Shown in pieces: positions 42,400 through 51,266 of a stretch of DNA of 64,000 bases (its first letter is position 1; each line of letters opens with the position of its first letter). The notes below the pieces were generated by a model that was not told the DNA's origin, did no database searches, and saw only the letters and a list, made by a program, of their open reading frames with translations. Source of the stretch: Sphingomonadales bacterium Ga0077531 (GTDB lineage Bacteria > Pseudomonadota > Alphaproteobacteria > Sphingomonadales > Sphingomonadaceae); contig LNED01000043.1 of assembly GCA_001464915.1 (NCBI GenBank), positions 168,469-232,468 of the forward strand, written 5' to 3'. The position numbers were made by a program, and so were the translations under genes.

Positions 42400-42515
42400 A
42401 AATCGGCAGAGAATCGGAGCGGTGCTGTCCGATTCCGCTATGGTTTCGCCCGATTTTGCCCTAGTTTTCAGCGCATGGGATTTCGATTTCGCCTTGCATG
42501 TCCGGGGCTGGCGGC

Positions 42516-43145
42516 ATGAGCCTGCTTGAACCGCACAACCTGCCGTTCCTGATCGCGTTCGGTACGCTCGCAGTGATTGCTCTGCTGCAAATCACCGGCG
42601 TGTCCGATGCGATTGAGGGCGCAGGCGAATTCGATTCGCCTGATGGGCTTGAGGCGGGCGGGTTTGGCGAGGCGCTGACCACGCTGCTGGGCCTAGGCCG
42701 GGTGCCGCTGCTGATCTGGCTGGCCGCACTGTTGTTCGTGTTTGCGACTATCGGGGTGATCGGCCAGGCGCTGCTGGCGAATATGCTCGGCGCGCCGCTT
42801 TCCGCCGGATGGGCCGCACTGCTGGCGGGCGGGGCGGCGCTTCCGCTCAACAGCCTTGCCATGCGCCCGCTCGGCGCAATTCTGCCCAAGGATGAAACCA
42901 CCGCGATCAGCCTCGACGAACTGGTGCGGCGCGATGCCGAAATCCAGATCGGCACCGCCCGCGCCGGCAGCCCTGCGCGCGCCAAAGTGATCGATGTGCA
43001 CGGGCAGGCGCATTTCGTGATGGTCGAACCGCATGACCAGACACTCGCATTCACCGCAGGCGAAACCGTCCTGCTGGTGCGCCGCGAAGGGGAGACCTTC
43101 TACGGCGTGCATTATGAAAGCCCGTTGCTCGGGCTGGGCATTTAA
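42516..43145 (+). CDS. yqiJ: YqiJ-like membrane protein with OB-fold domain
   Basis: A 209-residue protein with an N-terminal helix (about 8-27), two central helices (about 64-85 and 90-112) and a C-terminal soluble domain of about 85 residues that matches the OB-fold YqiJ/NfeD-like family (RDAEIQIGTARAGSPARAKVIDVHGQAHFVMVEP). Such proteins pair with flotillins and are thought to help form membrane microdomains. The flotillin gene follows 12 bases later. ATG 42516 has a GGGGC site at suitable distance; ATG 42498 would add six residues. Function beyond the pairing is not known. Confidence 0.85.
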   Translation: MSLLEPHNLPFLIAFGTLAVIALLQITGVSDAIEGAGEFDSPDGLEAGGFGEALTTLLGLGRVPLLIWLAALLFVFATIGVIGQALLANMLGAPLSAGWAALLAGGAALPLNSLAMRPLGAILPKDETTAISLDELVRRDAEIQIGTARAGSPARAKVIDVHGQAHFVMVEPHDQTLAFTAGETVLLVRREGETFYGVHYESPLLGLGI

Positions 43146-43157
43146 AGGGGAGCACAG

Positions 43158-44948
43158 ATGGCTTTGACCACAACCGAAGATTTGGCCACGTCCGGGGATC
43201 TCATCGCCGGCGGATCCGGTGATTTGATTACCTACGCAGTTGTCGGCGGCGGTGGGCTGCTCTTACTCATCATCATCCTTGCGCTTCTCGCCCGGCTGTA
43301 CCGCCGCGCGTCGAAGGAAACCGCGTTTGTCCGCACCGGTCTGGGCGGTGAGCGGGTGGTGATGAACGGCGGCGCGTTGGTGTTCCCGGTGTTCCACGAA
43401 ACCATGCCGGTCAACATGAACACGTTGGTGCTGCCGGTGGTGCGCCGCGACGCCGAAGCGCTGATCACGCTCGACCGGTTGCGGATCGACGTGAAAGCAG
43501 AATTCTACGTGCGCGTGCGCCCCGATGCCGAGGCAATCGCGATGGCCGCGCAGACGCTGGGTCAGCGCACGATGCAACCCGAAATGCTGAAAGATCTGGT
43601 CGAAGGCAAATTCGTCGACGCGCTGCGCTCGGTCGCGGCGGGCATGACCATGAACGAGCTGCACGAACAGCGTGCCGACTTCGTGCAGAAGGTGCAGCAG
43701 GTCAGCTCCAACGATCTGGCGATGAACGGGCTGGAGCTGGAATCGGTCTCGCTCACCGGGCTCGACCAGACCAGCATCGAACACTTCAACGCCAACAATG
43801 CTTTCGACGCCGAAGGTCTGACCAAGCTGACCGAGCAAATCGAAGCGCGCAAGAAGCTGCGCAACGATATTGAACAAGACACCCGCGTGCAGATCGAGAC
43901 CAAGAATCTCGAAGCCAGCCAGCGCAGCTTCGAAATCGCGCGCGATCAGGAATATGCGCGGCTCGAGCAGGAACGCGAGGTTGAAGTGCGGCGTGCAGGC
44001 CAATCGGCGGAAATTGCGCGCGAACAGGCCGAACGCACGCGTGAGGCCGATTCCGCCAAGATCGAAGCAAAAAAGCAGGTCGATGCCCAGCAGATCGAGG
44101 CTGACCGCTTGGTCGAGGAAGCCCGCATTGATCAGCAACGTGCGCTCGAAATCGCGCGGCAGGAACAGCAGATCGCGGTGCAGAACAAAAGCCGCGAAGA
44201 AAGCCAGGCCAAGGCCGAAGCCGATGACGCCCGCGCCAAGGCGGTCGAAGCCGAAGAACGCGTCACGACCGCGCGCGAAAGCGAAATCGCTGAGCGTCAG
44301 AAAAAGATCGAACTGATCGAAGCTTCCAAACAGGCCGAACGCGAGGCGATCGGGGTTAAAGTGCAGGCAGAAGCAGAAAAGGACGCTGCGACCAACCGCG
44401 CCGAAGCCGTCCGGCTGGAAGCGCAGGGTCAGGCCGAGGCAGAAAAGCTCCGCGCCGAAGCATCGCGGGTTCGGTTCGAGGTTGAAGCCGCGGGCCAGCA
44501 TGCGATCAACGAGGCCGCCAATATCCTTTCGAATGATCAGATCAGTCTGCAGACCAAACTGGCGCTGCTCAAGGTTCTGCCCGAGGTGATCCGCGAAAGC
44601 GCCAAGCCGATGGAGGCGATTGATTCGATCAAGATCGTGCAAGTCGATGGCCTCACCAATGGCGGGCGCACGGCAAATGACGGGAATGGGTCGGGCGGTG
44701 GCAGCGGATCGGGCAATCTTGCCAGCGATGCGGTGTCAGCGGCGCTCGCTTACCGCGCGCAGGCGCCGGTGCTTGACGGGCTGATGAAGGAGCTGGGGCT
44801 TGATGGCTCGTCGCTGTCGGGGCTGGTGAAGGGCGCGGCGGAAACCGTGGCTGAACCGGCTCCGCCCGCGCCCAAGGCAGCACCGAAACTCGCCAAGCCG
44901 CAGGATAATGACGCAGCCGGCGCGCCAAGCAACGAAGCGGCGGAGTAA
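43158..44948 (+). CDS. yqiK: Flotillin-like SPFH-domain protein (YqiK)
   Basis: A 596-residue membrane scaffold. A single hydrophobic segment (about residues 25-45) is followed by the SPFH/band-7 domain (about 60-220, including VVMNGGALVFPVFHETMPVNMNTL). A long Ala/Glu/Arg/Lys coiled coil follows (about 225-465, heptad-rich with many EAERE-type runs), then a Gly/Ser-rich linker and a Pro/Ala-rich tail. Flotillins oligomerise at lipid domains and affect membrane fluidity and protein sorting. It follows yqiJ, as in the E. coli yqiJK operon. An AGGGGAG ribosome site precedes the ATG. Confidence 0.93.
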   Translation: MALTTTEDLATSGDLIAGGSGDLITYAVVGGGGLLLLIIILALLARLYRRASKETAFVRTGLGGERVVMNGGALVFPVFHETMPVNMNTLVLPVVRRDAEALITLDRLRIDVKAEFYVRVRPDAEAIAMAAQTLGQRTMQPEMLKDLVEGKFVDALRSVAAGMTMNELHEQRADFVQKVQQVSSNDLAMNGLELESVSLTGLDQTSIEHFNANNAFDAEGLTKLTEQIEARKKLRNDIEQDTRVQIETKNLEASQRSFEIARDQEYARLEQEREVEVRRAGQSAEIAREQAERTREADSAKIEAKKQVDAQQIEADRLVEEARIDQQRALEIARQEQQIAVQNKSREESQAKAEADDARAKAVEAEERVTTARESEIAERQKKIELIEASKQAEREAIGVKVQAEAEKDAATNRAEAVRLEAQGQAEAEKLRAEASRVRFEVEAAGQHAINEAANILSNDQISLQTKLALLKVLPEVIRESAKPMEAIDSIKIVQVDGLTNGGRTANDGNGSGGGSGSGNLASDAVSAALAYRAQAPVLDGLMKELGLDGSSLSGLVKGAAETVAEPAPPAPKAAPKLAKPQDNDAAGAPSNEAAE

Positions 44949-44987
44949 GTGTGGCGGCAGGGGCGGCTAACCGGCTGCCCCTGCCAA

Positions 44988-45838
44988 TTACTTCAACAGG
45001 TTGAGCGCAATCGCCCGCACCTCTGGGCCCATATCGGGCCGGGCGAGCGCAATCGCTAGCGTTGCCTCAACAAAGCCGACCTTGCTGCCGCAGTCGTAAC
45101 GCGCACCGTCAAACGTGACCGCGTGGAACGGCTGGGTGCCGATCATCTTGGCCATCGCGTCGGTCAGTTGAATCTCGCCGCCCGCGCCCTTGCCCTGATT
45201 TTCAAGCACCCGCATCACCTCAGGCTGGAGGATATAGCGGCCCGACACGATCTTGTTCGACGGGGCGTCAGCCTCCCGTGGCTTTTCCACCAAACCGCGA
45301 ACGGATCAATCACGCCGTAGGATGAAACCTGCGACATCGGCACTTCGAGCACCGAGATAAGATTGCCGCCGACCTGATTATAGGCCTCAACCATCTGCTT
45401 CATGCACCCCGTGCCGCCTTCGCGCGCGACCATCAGTTCATCGGGCAGGAAGATAGCGAAGGGTTCATCGCCCACAATCGCGCGGGCGCACCAGATCGCA
45501 TGACCAAGGCCAAGCGGCACCTGCTGGCGCACCGCGATCACATCGCCGGGCGTCGCGCGGGTGCAGTCTAGCACCGATAGGTCCTTGCCCCGCTCGGTCA
45601 TCGTCTGTTCGAGTTCGAAGGCGATGTCGAAATGCTCAACAATCCCGGTCTTGCCGCGCCCGGTGACGAAGATCATCTGCTCGATCCCCGCCTCACGCGC
45701 CTCGTCGACCGCGTATTGGATCAGCGGGCGGTCGACCACCGGCAGCAGTTCCTTGGGCACCACCTTGGTCGCAGGCAGGAACCGTGTGCCCAATCCGGCG
45801 ACGGGGAAGACGGCTTTCTTGATCGGTCTGGGAGACAT
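44988..45838 (-). pseudogene. galU: UTP-glucose-1-phosphate uridylyltransferase, interrupted by a frameshift/deletion
   Basis: GalU makes UDP-glucose from UTP and glucose-1-phosphate for exopolysaccharide and envelope sugars. From ATG 45838 the frame reads a normal N-terminal two-thirds ([33 protein letters not shown] through YGVIDP). At about 45300 the frame shifts, and the rest continues in another frame as RGLVEKPREADAPSNKIVSGRY to LNLLK at 44988. Intact GalU proteins usually have about eight to eleven more residues between IDP and GLVEKP, so a small non-triplet deletion is likely rather than a single miscalled base. As read, the protein ends in about 25 wrong residues. A sequencing error cannot be excluded. 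It is divergent from murA. Confidence 0.85.
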
Positions 45839-45965
45839 CACGGCACCTTCGCTGGCCCGTCATCGGGCAGTGATCCCGTGCCGCGCTGCCTCCCCCTCGT
45901 CAATCGCTGTTGACCGCTTGGCACGGCATGTTGCGCCAAAAGCACTTTTCGCTAAGGCTGGCGGA

Positions 45966-47246
45966 ATGGACAAACTCATCATTCGTGGCGGCAACCGCCT
46001 TTCCGGCTCGATCCCTATTTCAGGCGCGAAGAACGCCGCTCTCACGCTGATCCCGTGCGCGCTGCTGACCGAGGAACCGCTGACGCTGCGCAACCTGCCG
46101 CGACTGGCGGATATTGACGGGTTTCAGCACCTGATGAACCAGTTCGGGGTGACCACAGTCATTCAGGGCACCCGCCCCGAAGATTTCGGCCGGGTGATGA
46201 GCATGGAAGCGACCCGGATCACGTCAAACGTCGCGCCCTATGATCTGGTGCGCAAGATGCGCGCGTCGATCCTCGTGCTCGGCCCGATGCTGGCGCGCAG
46301 CGGGGAGGCAACCGTCTCGATGCCCGGCGGCTGCGCCATCGGCAACCGTCCGATTGATCTGCACTTGAAGGCGTTGGAAGCCTTCGGCGCGCATATCGAA
46401 TTGGCGCAAGGGTATGTGAAGGCCTACCAGCCCGATGGCGGGATGCCCGGCGGGGATTTCGATTTCCCGGTGGTCAGCGTCGGCGCGACCGAGAATGCGC
46501 TGATGGCCGCCGTGCTGGCAAACGGCACCAGCCGCTTGTTCAATGCCGCGCGTGAGCCTGAGATCGTCGATCTGTGCAACATGCTCGTCGCGATGGGCGC
46601 GGAGATTGAGGGGATCGGCACCTCCACCCTCACCATCCACGGGGTCAAGCGCCTGCACGGTGCAACCTACCGCGTGATGCCCGACCGGATCGAAGCAGGC
46701 TCCTACGCCTGCGCCGCCGCGATTACCGGGGGCGAGGTGCGACTGGAGGGCGCCAAGGCTGACGACATGATGGCGACGATTCATGCCTTGCAGGCCATCG
46801 GGGTCGAAGTGACGTGGGATGCCAAGGGCATCAACGTGGCGGCGAATGGAGCGCTGAAGGCCACCGACCTGACCACCGCCCCCTATCCCGGCCTTGCCAC
46901 TGATATGCAGGCACAGCTTATGGCATTGCTGTGCCGGGCGCATGGGACTAGTGTGCTCAAAGAAACGATCTTCGAGAATCGTTTCATGCACGTGCCGGAA
47001 CTGGCACGGATGGGCGCAGACATCACGACCGAAGGTCGCACTGCTATCGTCAGGGGCGTTGAAAGATTGACCGGGGCCGAAGTGATGGCGACCGATCTGC
47101 GCGCCTCGATGAGCCTCGTGATCGCAGCATTGGCCGCAGAAGGCGAGACGATCGTACGTCGTCTCTATCACCTCGACCGCGGATACGAACGGCTTGAAGA
47201 AAAACTGCAATTGGTGGGCGCGAATATCGAACGGGTGGATGATTAA
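45966..47246 (+). CDS. murA: UDP-N-acetylglucosamine 1-carboxyvinyltransferase
   Basis: A 426-residue enzyme of the first committed step of peptidoglycan synthesis, moving enolpyruvate from PEP to UDP-GlcNAc in the cytoplasm. The N-terminal [19 protein letters not shown] and the active-site loop [15 protein letters not shown] with Cys123 (the fosfomycin target) are intact. The second half has [13 protein letters not shown] and [19 protein letters not shown]. Length is typical. The ATG at 45966 starts exactly at the conserved MDKLIIRGG; the frame upstream of it is antisense to galU. A small unknown gene follows 59 bases downstream. Confidence 0.97.
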   Translation: MDKLIIRGGNRLSGSIPISGAKNAALTLIPCALLTEEPLTLRNLPRLADIDGFQHLMNQFGVTTVIQGTRPEDFGRVMSMEATRITSNVAPYDLVRKMRASILVLGPMLARSGEATVSMPGGCAIGNRPIDLHLKALEAFGAHIELAQGYVKAYQPDGGMPGGDFDFPVVSVGATENALMAAVLANGTSRLFNAAREPEIVDLCNMLVAMGAEIEGIGTSTLTIHGVKRLHGATYRVMPDRIEAGSYACAAAITGGEVRLEGAKADDMMATIHALQAIGVEVTWDAKGINVAANGALKATDLTTAPYPGLATDMQAQLMALLCRAHGTSVLKETIFENRFMHVPELARMGADITTEGRTAIVRGVERLTGAEVMATDLRASMSLVIAALAAEGETIVRRLYHLDRGYERLEEKLQLVGANIERVDD

Positions 47247-47305
47247 GGGAGACAGTCGGCTTCCTTGATCCTTCTGAAACAACCGGCAAGGATAAGGAAC
47301 AGCCC

Positions 47306-47542
47306 ATGCTTCTCAAACTCGCAGCTCTCGGTGCCATCGGATATGCTGGCTACCGCTACTTCACGCGCGAATCCTCCGCCAGCCACGCCGCCTTTGCCGA
47401 TGGGCAGGCCAGCGGCAGCCATACCGACGTCCGCGATGCCGGGCCAGAAGCGATGCGCGATCCGGCGCAGCGGGAGTGGACCGGGACAGATCAGGCGATT
47501 GACGAGAGTTTTCCCGCCAGCGATCCTCCAGGCAATTATTGA
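47306..47542 (+). CDS. Small conserved protein of unknown function (78 residues)
   Basis: It begins with a hydrophobic segment (LLKLAALGAIGYAGYRYF) and then turns polar and acidic, ending EWTGTDQAIDESFPASDPPGNY. The tail motif DESFPASDPP recurs in short proteins of many alphaproteobacteria in my recollection, with no known role. An AAGGAACAG ribosome site precedes the ATG, and codon use looks genuine. The stop overlaps the convergent RHH gene by seven bases. Confidence 0.75.
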   Translation: MLLKLAALGAIGYAGYRYFTRESSASHAAFADGQASGSHTDVRDAGPEAMRDPAQREWTGTDQAIDESFPASDPPGNY

Positions 47543-47778
47543 TCCAGGATGCGGTCAACCAACCACACCCGGATCGCGGAAGCGAGACCGGGTGGGGTTG
47601 GTGACTTGATCCGCTCGGCATCGATGCGGGCGACCAGCGCGGCAATCGCCATGTCTTCCGCAGCAGCAGCTCGGCGCAGCATATCCCAGAACAGCGGCTC
47701 CAGGCTGATCGAGGTCTTGTGACCCGCAATTGACAGCGAGCGTTTGACCGGCGGATGATAGGGGGAGGGCGTGTTCAT
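47536..47778 (-). CDS. Ribbon-helix-helix domain protein
   Basis: An 80-residue protein matching the RHH_4-type domain: VKRSLSIAGHKTSISLEPLFWDMLRRAAAAEDMAIAALVARIDAER, a beta strand followed by two helices as in Arc/MetJ DNA-binding dimers. The C-terminal SAIRVWLVDRILDQ is part of the family. It could be a regulator, though targets are unknown; no toxin gene accompanies it. An AAGGAG ribosome site lies just upstream of ATG 47778. Longer readings to 48135 are not supported. An unknown gene precedes it on the same strand across a short gap that contains a hairpin repeat. Confidence 0.85.
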   Translation of the reverse strand: MNTPSPYHPPVKRSLSIAGHKTSISLEPLFWDMLRRAAAAEDMAIAALVARIDAERIKSPTPPGLASAIRVWLVDRILDQ

Positions 47779-47818
47779 AAACGCGCTCCTTAAACCGTTT
47801 GTGGTCGCATCGCTATTT

Positions 47819-47845
47819 GCAGAAAACCGGTTCCCACTTTTCTGC
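47819..47845. repeat. Hairpin-forming interspersed-type repeat
   Basis: GCAGAAAA (47819-47826) and TTTTCTGC (47838-47845) flank CCGGTTCCCAC. The core AAAACCGGTTCCCACTTTT resembles a short palindromic element I recall from many alphaproteobacterial intergenic regions. Only one copy is seen in this window. Confidence 0.5.
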
Positions 47846-47857
47846 GCGATACTCCGG

Positions 47858-48370
47858 TTATGCCGCTTCGAAGTCGTCCACATATTCGGGCAGGAACATT
47901 GGCTCACGCGGCGACCAGCCGGGGGCGGTTGCTGCGGCTTCGGAGAGGGATTGCAGCAGCAGCTTGCGGCGCTCGGGCCGGATATTGGGCAATGCGGCAG
48001 CGGCGCAAAATGCGGCGGGTAGGTAGGGCCGCGCCTTTGCGCCAAGCAGCCGTTCGTACAGGAACCGGAAGGCCGAGAAACACTCGATCCGCTCCTGCTC
48101 CAGATCAAACGCGGCAATCCGCACCAGTTTGCCAAGGAAGCGTTCGACTTCGTTCGGCGTGCCTTCCTGCGGGATCAGCGCGCGCAGGGACTTCAGATCC
48201 TGATAGGCGACATATTGCCGGCGGATCGCCACGTTCTCCGCCTCGCTCCGGCCCCAGCGGCGAAAAGCATCGGTGCGCGCAAGGCCGATATCGAGGCTGC
48301 GCTTGATGTAACGCTGCTCGCACGGGGCAAGGCCCGCGAATTCGCGCATCTCGGCAATCGGCATCATCAT
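47858..48370 (-). CDS. Conserved hypothetical protein (170 residues)
   Basis: A soluble, mainly helical protein starting MMMPIAEMREFAGLAPCEQRYIKRSLDIGLARTD and ending EYVDDFEAA. The middle is rich in Arg/Glu/Leu helices (VERFLGKLVRIAAFDLEQERIECFSAFRFLYERLL). No catalytic motif, signal or membrane segment is visible and I do not recognise a family. An AAGGAG ribosome site nine bases upstream supports ATG 48370 and argues the gene is real. It lies upstream of the RHH gene on the same strand, about 80 bases apart, so a joint function is possible but unproven. Confidence 0.7.
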   Translation of the reverse strand: MMMPIAEMREFAGLAPCEQRYIKRSLDIGLARTDAFRRWGRSEAENVAIRRQYVAYQDLKSLRALIPQEGTPNEVERFLGKLVRIAAFDLEQERIECFSAFRFLYERLLGAKARPYLPAAFCAAAALPNIRPERRKLLLQSLSEAAATAPGWSPREPMFLPEYVDDFEAA

Positions 48371-48447
48371 GGCGCGTGTCTCCTTCAGACAAGGAGAACT
48401 GTCGCATGGCATGGTTAATTAAGGGTTAGGTGAGAGTCTTTGTGTTC

Positions 48448-48541
48448 CGCAGCCCATTCGGGCTGCGAAATCCTCGCTCATGCGACCTGAAGGTCGCGTC
48501 GCTGCGGGCGCGCGGTCGCGCTTGCGGCTGCTGCGCAGCCG
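48448..48541. repeat. Cluster of three GC-rich hairpins between thiSG and the hypothetical gene
   Basis: CGCAGCCC/GGGCTGCG (48448-48455 and 48460-48467), GCGACC/GGTCGC (48482-48487 and 48492-48497) and CGGCTGC/GCAGCCG (48525-48531 and 48535-48541) are perfect stems with loops of 3-4 bases. No U tract follows on either strand. They may end the thiSG transcript or be mobile palindromic units; the rest of 48371-48567 shows nothing else. Confidence 0.55.
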
Positions 48542-48567
48542 AACCAGCGCCAACCGCTTTGGTTTTC

Positions 48568-49551
48568 CTAGATTAGCCCCGCCAACGGTGAGCTAGGATC
48601 GGCATACATCCGCCGCGCCATGCGCCCGGCCAGATAGGCTTCGCGGCCCGCTTCGACCGCGAGTTTCATCGCGCGGGCCATGCGGATCGGGTCTTTGGCT
48701 TCGGCGATGGCCGTGTTCATCAGGATACCGTCGCAGCCAAGCTCCATCCCCACCGCCGCGTCCGACGCTGTGCCCACGCCCGCATCGACCAGCACCGGCA
48801 CTTTGGCGCCTTCCACGATCAACCGGATCATCACCCGGTTCTGAATGCCCAGCCCTGAACCAATCGGCGCGCCCAGCGGCATGATCGCGACCGCGCCTGC
48901 ATCTTCCAACTGCTTGGCCGCAATCGGATCATCGGCGCAGTAGACCATCGGCAGGAAGCCTTCGCTCGCCAGAACCTCGGTCGCTTTCAAAGTCTCGCGC
49001 ATGTCGGGGTAAAGCGTGCGCGATTCGCCCAGCACTTCCAGCTTGACCAGATCCCAGCCCCCAGCTTCGCGCGCCAACCGCAGCGTGCGCACGGCATCTT
49101 CGCCGGTAAAGCACCCGGCGGTGTTGGGCAGGTAGGTGATTTTCTTGGGGTCGATGAAGTCGGTCAGCATCGGCGCCTTGGGATCGCTGACATTGACGCG
49201 CCGTACCGCGACGGTGACAATCTCCGCCCCCGAAGCGGCGACGGCGGCGGCGTTCTGTTCAAAGCTTTTGTATTTCCCCGTGCCGACGATCAGCCGCGAG
49301 GTAAAGGTGCGGCCCGCCACGCTCCACGTGTCGCCTGCATGATCGCCCCCGCCGACGAAATGCACGATCTCCAACGTATCGCCATCCCCCAACGCAGCCT
49401 CTTCCAAGGTCGAGCGCGGGACGATTGCGCCATTGCGTTCAACCGCAACTTTTTCAGGCACAAGGTCAAGTTCGCGCACCAGATCGGCAATGGTGGCAGC
49501 TTGGGTGCGGCGGGTGTCGCCGTTCAGCGTGATGGTCTTGGGGTCGCTCAT
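48568..49551 (-). CDS. thiSG: Fused sulfur carrier ThiS and thiazole synthase ThiG
   Basis: A 327-residue protein for the thiazole half of thiamin. Residues 1-69 are a ThiS ubiquitin-like carrier ending in the Gly run VHFVGGG. From about 75 to the end is the ThiG TIM barrel, with the Schiff-base Lys170 in [18 protein letters not shown] and [14 protein letters not shown]. ThiS normally works through a free C-terminal Gly-Gly that is adenylated and turned into a thiocarboxylate; here that Gly run is internal, so either cleavage or a non-standard sulfur route is needed. ATG 49551 follows the pattern of the ThiS start. No ThiF, ThiO or ThiE is adjacent and no TPP riboswitch is seen in the 56-base upstream gap. 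Confidence 0.93.
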   Translation of the reverse strand: MSDPKTITLNGDTRRTQAATIADLVRELDLVPEKVAVERNGAIVPRSTLEEAALGDGDTLEIVHFVGGGDHAGDTWSVAGRTFTSRLIVGTGKYKSFEQNAAAVAASGAEIVTVAVRRVNVSDPKAPMLTDFIDPKKITYLPNTAGCFTGEDAVRTLRLAREAGGWDLVKLEVLGESRTLYPDMRETLKATEVLASEGFLPMVYCADDPIAAKQLEDAGAVAIMPLGAPIGSGLGIQNRVMIRLIVEGAKVPVLVDAGVGTASDAAVGMELGCDGILMNTAIAEAKDPIRMARAMKLAVEAGREAYLAGRMARRMYADPSSPLAGLI

Positions 49552-49607
49552 GACGCGAGACATAGGCACTTGCGCCGAGGTTGCAACCTTGTGTTTTGAG
49601 AGCGCGT

Positions 49608-50006
49608 TTAATGCGCCGCGCGCAGATTGATGAGGTGCGCCGCCGATACCAGAGCCACCCCGAACAGCGTCAGCGCGAATTCGTTGGCCCCGTGCGGCAC
49701 AACCAGCGCCGCCGCCATCAGCGCTAGCCCCGCCATCGCCACGGCAAAAGGCACCATCCGCCGGTGCCGCAGCATCCCCCAGCCAATGGCCAACCCGCCA
49801 ACGACCAGCGCCAAAGCCAGCCCGATGCGGTGGATATTCTCATCCAGCAAAAAATGTCCGCCCAGCGCGCCAAACCCCAGCGCCGAAATCACCACCAGCG
49901 TCACCAGACAATGCAGCGCGCACAGCCCCGCCAGCCCGATCCCGAGGTGATCAAGACGGCGCCGTAAGGAGGTGCGACTCGGTGAAGGAAGGGAGTTGTG
50001 CAGCAT
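49608..50006 (-). CDS. MerC-domain membrane protein
   Basis: A 132-residue protein with four hydrophobic helices (about residues 20-42, 50-68, 74-92 and 98-125) and the Cys pair in [14 protein letters not shown] typical of MerC-type proteins. MerC was first known as a mercury transporter, but many alphaproteobacterial copies lie outside mercury operons and are often close to zinc-uptake control genes. A Zur-box-like palindrome at 50022-50041 lies 16 bases upstream of the ATG, suggesting a zinc link. ATG 50006 is preferred because it has a GGGGGAT ribosome site; ATGs at 50012 and 50021 are too close to the palindrome. Confidence 0.82.
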   Translation of the reverse strand: MLHNSLPSPSRTSLRRRLDHLGIGLAGLCALHCLVTLVVISALGFGALGGHFLLDENIHRIGLALALVVGGLAIGWGMLRHRRMVPFAVAMAGLALMAAALVVPHGANEFALTLFGVALVSAAHLINLRAAH

Positions 50007-50021
50007 GGTCATCCCCCACAT

Positions 50022-50041
50022 ATGTAATGTTGTTACATTTC
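50022..50041 (-). promoter_or_regulatory. Zur-box-like palindrome upstream of the MerC-domain gene
   Basis: On the minus strand GAAATGTAACAACATTAC (50041-50024) matches the gammaproteobacterial Zur consensus GAAATGTTATAACATTTC at 15 of 18 places. It contains the palindrome ATGTAA-N5-TTACAT (50022-50038) just upstream of the MerC start. Binding is inferred. Confidence 0.5.
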
Positions 50042-50174
50042 GCAAGCGGTGATGCGTGATTGGAAACCTATTCGTTTTGCGCCTCCTGCATGTGAGCCGC
50101 TTGCGAGGATCGCACCGCGCCTTGCGGCAAACAGGCTTGCACTCGCCGCCGCATAGGCACATTTAGCGCCCATT

Positions 50175-51266
50175 ATGGCCACCTCCGCCTCGGTATCGAA
50201 CCTGTTCCACGTCGCCCCGCATGACAACGCGCGTCCGTTGGCGTTGGCGCGCTGGCTGGAGATTGTCGCAGCGATGGTGGTGATGATCGTAATGGTCGGC
50301 GGGATCACCCGGCTCACCGAAAGCGGTTTGTCGATCACCGAATGGAATGTGGTGTCGGGCATCCTGCCCCCACTGACAGACACCGCGTGGCAAACCGAAT
50401 TCGCCAAGTATCGGGCAACCCCCGAATACCGGCTGGAGGCGGCGCTGGGCGGAATGACGCTGGCCGACTTCAAATTCATCTTCTTCTGGGAGTGGTTCCA
50501 CCGGCTGCTCGCGCGGACGGTCGGGCTGGTCTACGCCCTGCCGCTGGCGTGGTTCTGGATCAAAGGTGCAATCCCGCAAGGGTACAAGGGCCGGATGCTG
50601 GGCCTACTGGCACTGGGCGGGCTGCAAGGATTGTTCGGCTGGCTGATGGTGCAATCGGGGTTGGTGGGCGACATGACCGATGTCAGCCATTTCCGTCTCT
50701 CGCTCCACCTGCTGACCGCGCTGGCCCTGCTGGCTGGGCTGGTGTGGACGGCGCGCGATATGCGCACCTTGGCACGTGACCCGGCGGCCAAGCCTGCGCC
50801 GTTGACAATAGGTGCCGCGCTGGTGGCGGGGGTGCTGTTCATTCAATTGCTGCTCGGCGCGTGGGTGGCAGGGTTGAATGCGGGGCACGCCGCCTATGAT
50901 TGGCCAATGATGAACGGGCGGCTGATCCCGCAAGTGGACTGGTCGCGCGGGATCATCTGGACAGTGACGCACGATCCGTTCCTGCTGCAATTCCTCCACC
51001 GTTGGTGGGCATGGGTCGCGGTCGCTGCGCTGGTGTGGTTGGCCAGGGCCGTGCGCAAGACCGATCGGTTTGCCAGCATAGCGGTGCACTCGGCGTTCGG
51101 CGTGATGGTGCTGCTTGGTATAGCCACGGTGATGAGTGAGGTCTCACTCTGGATCGCAGCCGCACACCAATTGGTCGGCGCCTTGACGGTCGCGGCGACG
51201 GTTTGGGCGATGCATAGCCTTGGGCACAGCGACGGGATAGCCCGGCAGAGCAAGGGCGCTGGCTGA
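50175..51266 (+). CDS. ctaA: Heme A synthase (COX15/CtaA family)
   Basis: A 363-residue inner-membrane enzyme that oxidises the C8 methyl of heme O to the formyl group of heme A for aa3-type cytochrome oxidases. About eight membrane helices are seen. Heme-ligand His and conserved motifs include GGITRLTESGLSITEWNVVSGILPP, FFWEWFHRLLARTVGL, GWLMVQSGL, SHFRLSLHLLTAL, QFLHRWWAW and AAHQLVGAL. It is of the alphaproteobacterial/mitochondrial COX15 type in length. The cutA gene starts within its stop codon. The upstream gap carries a 9-bp inverted repeat (50041-50049 and 50097-50105). Confidence 0.95.
   Translation: MATSASVSNLFHVAPHDNARPLALARWLEIVAAMVVMIVMVGGITRLTESGLSITEWNVVSGILPPLTDTAWQTEFAKYRATPEYRLEAALGGMTLADFKFIFFWEWFHRLLARTVGLVYALPLAWFWIKGAIPQGYKGRMLGLLALGGLQGLFGWLMVQSGLVGDMTDVSHFRLSLHLLTALALLAGLVWTARDMRTLARDPAAKPAPLTIGAALVAGVLFIQLLLGAWVAGLNAGHAAYDWPMMNGRLIPQVDWSRGIIWTVTHDPFLLQFLHRWWAWVAVAALVWLARAVRKTDRFASIAVHSAFGVMVLLGIATVMSEVSLWIAAAHQLVGALTVAATVWAMHSLGHSDGIARQSKGAG

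Noticed and set aside
49552..49607. TPP riboswitch upstream of the thiamin gene
   Set aside because: Only 56 bases separate it from the next gene and the conserved CUGAGA-type core is absent.
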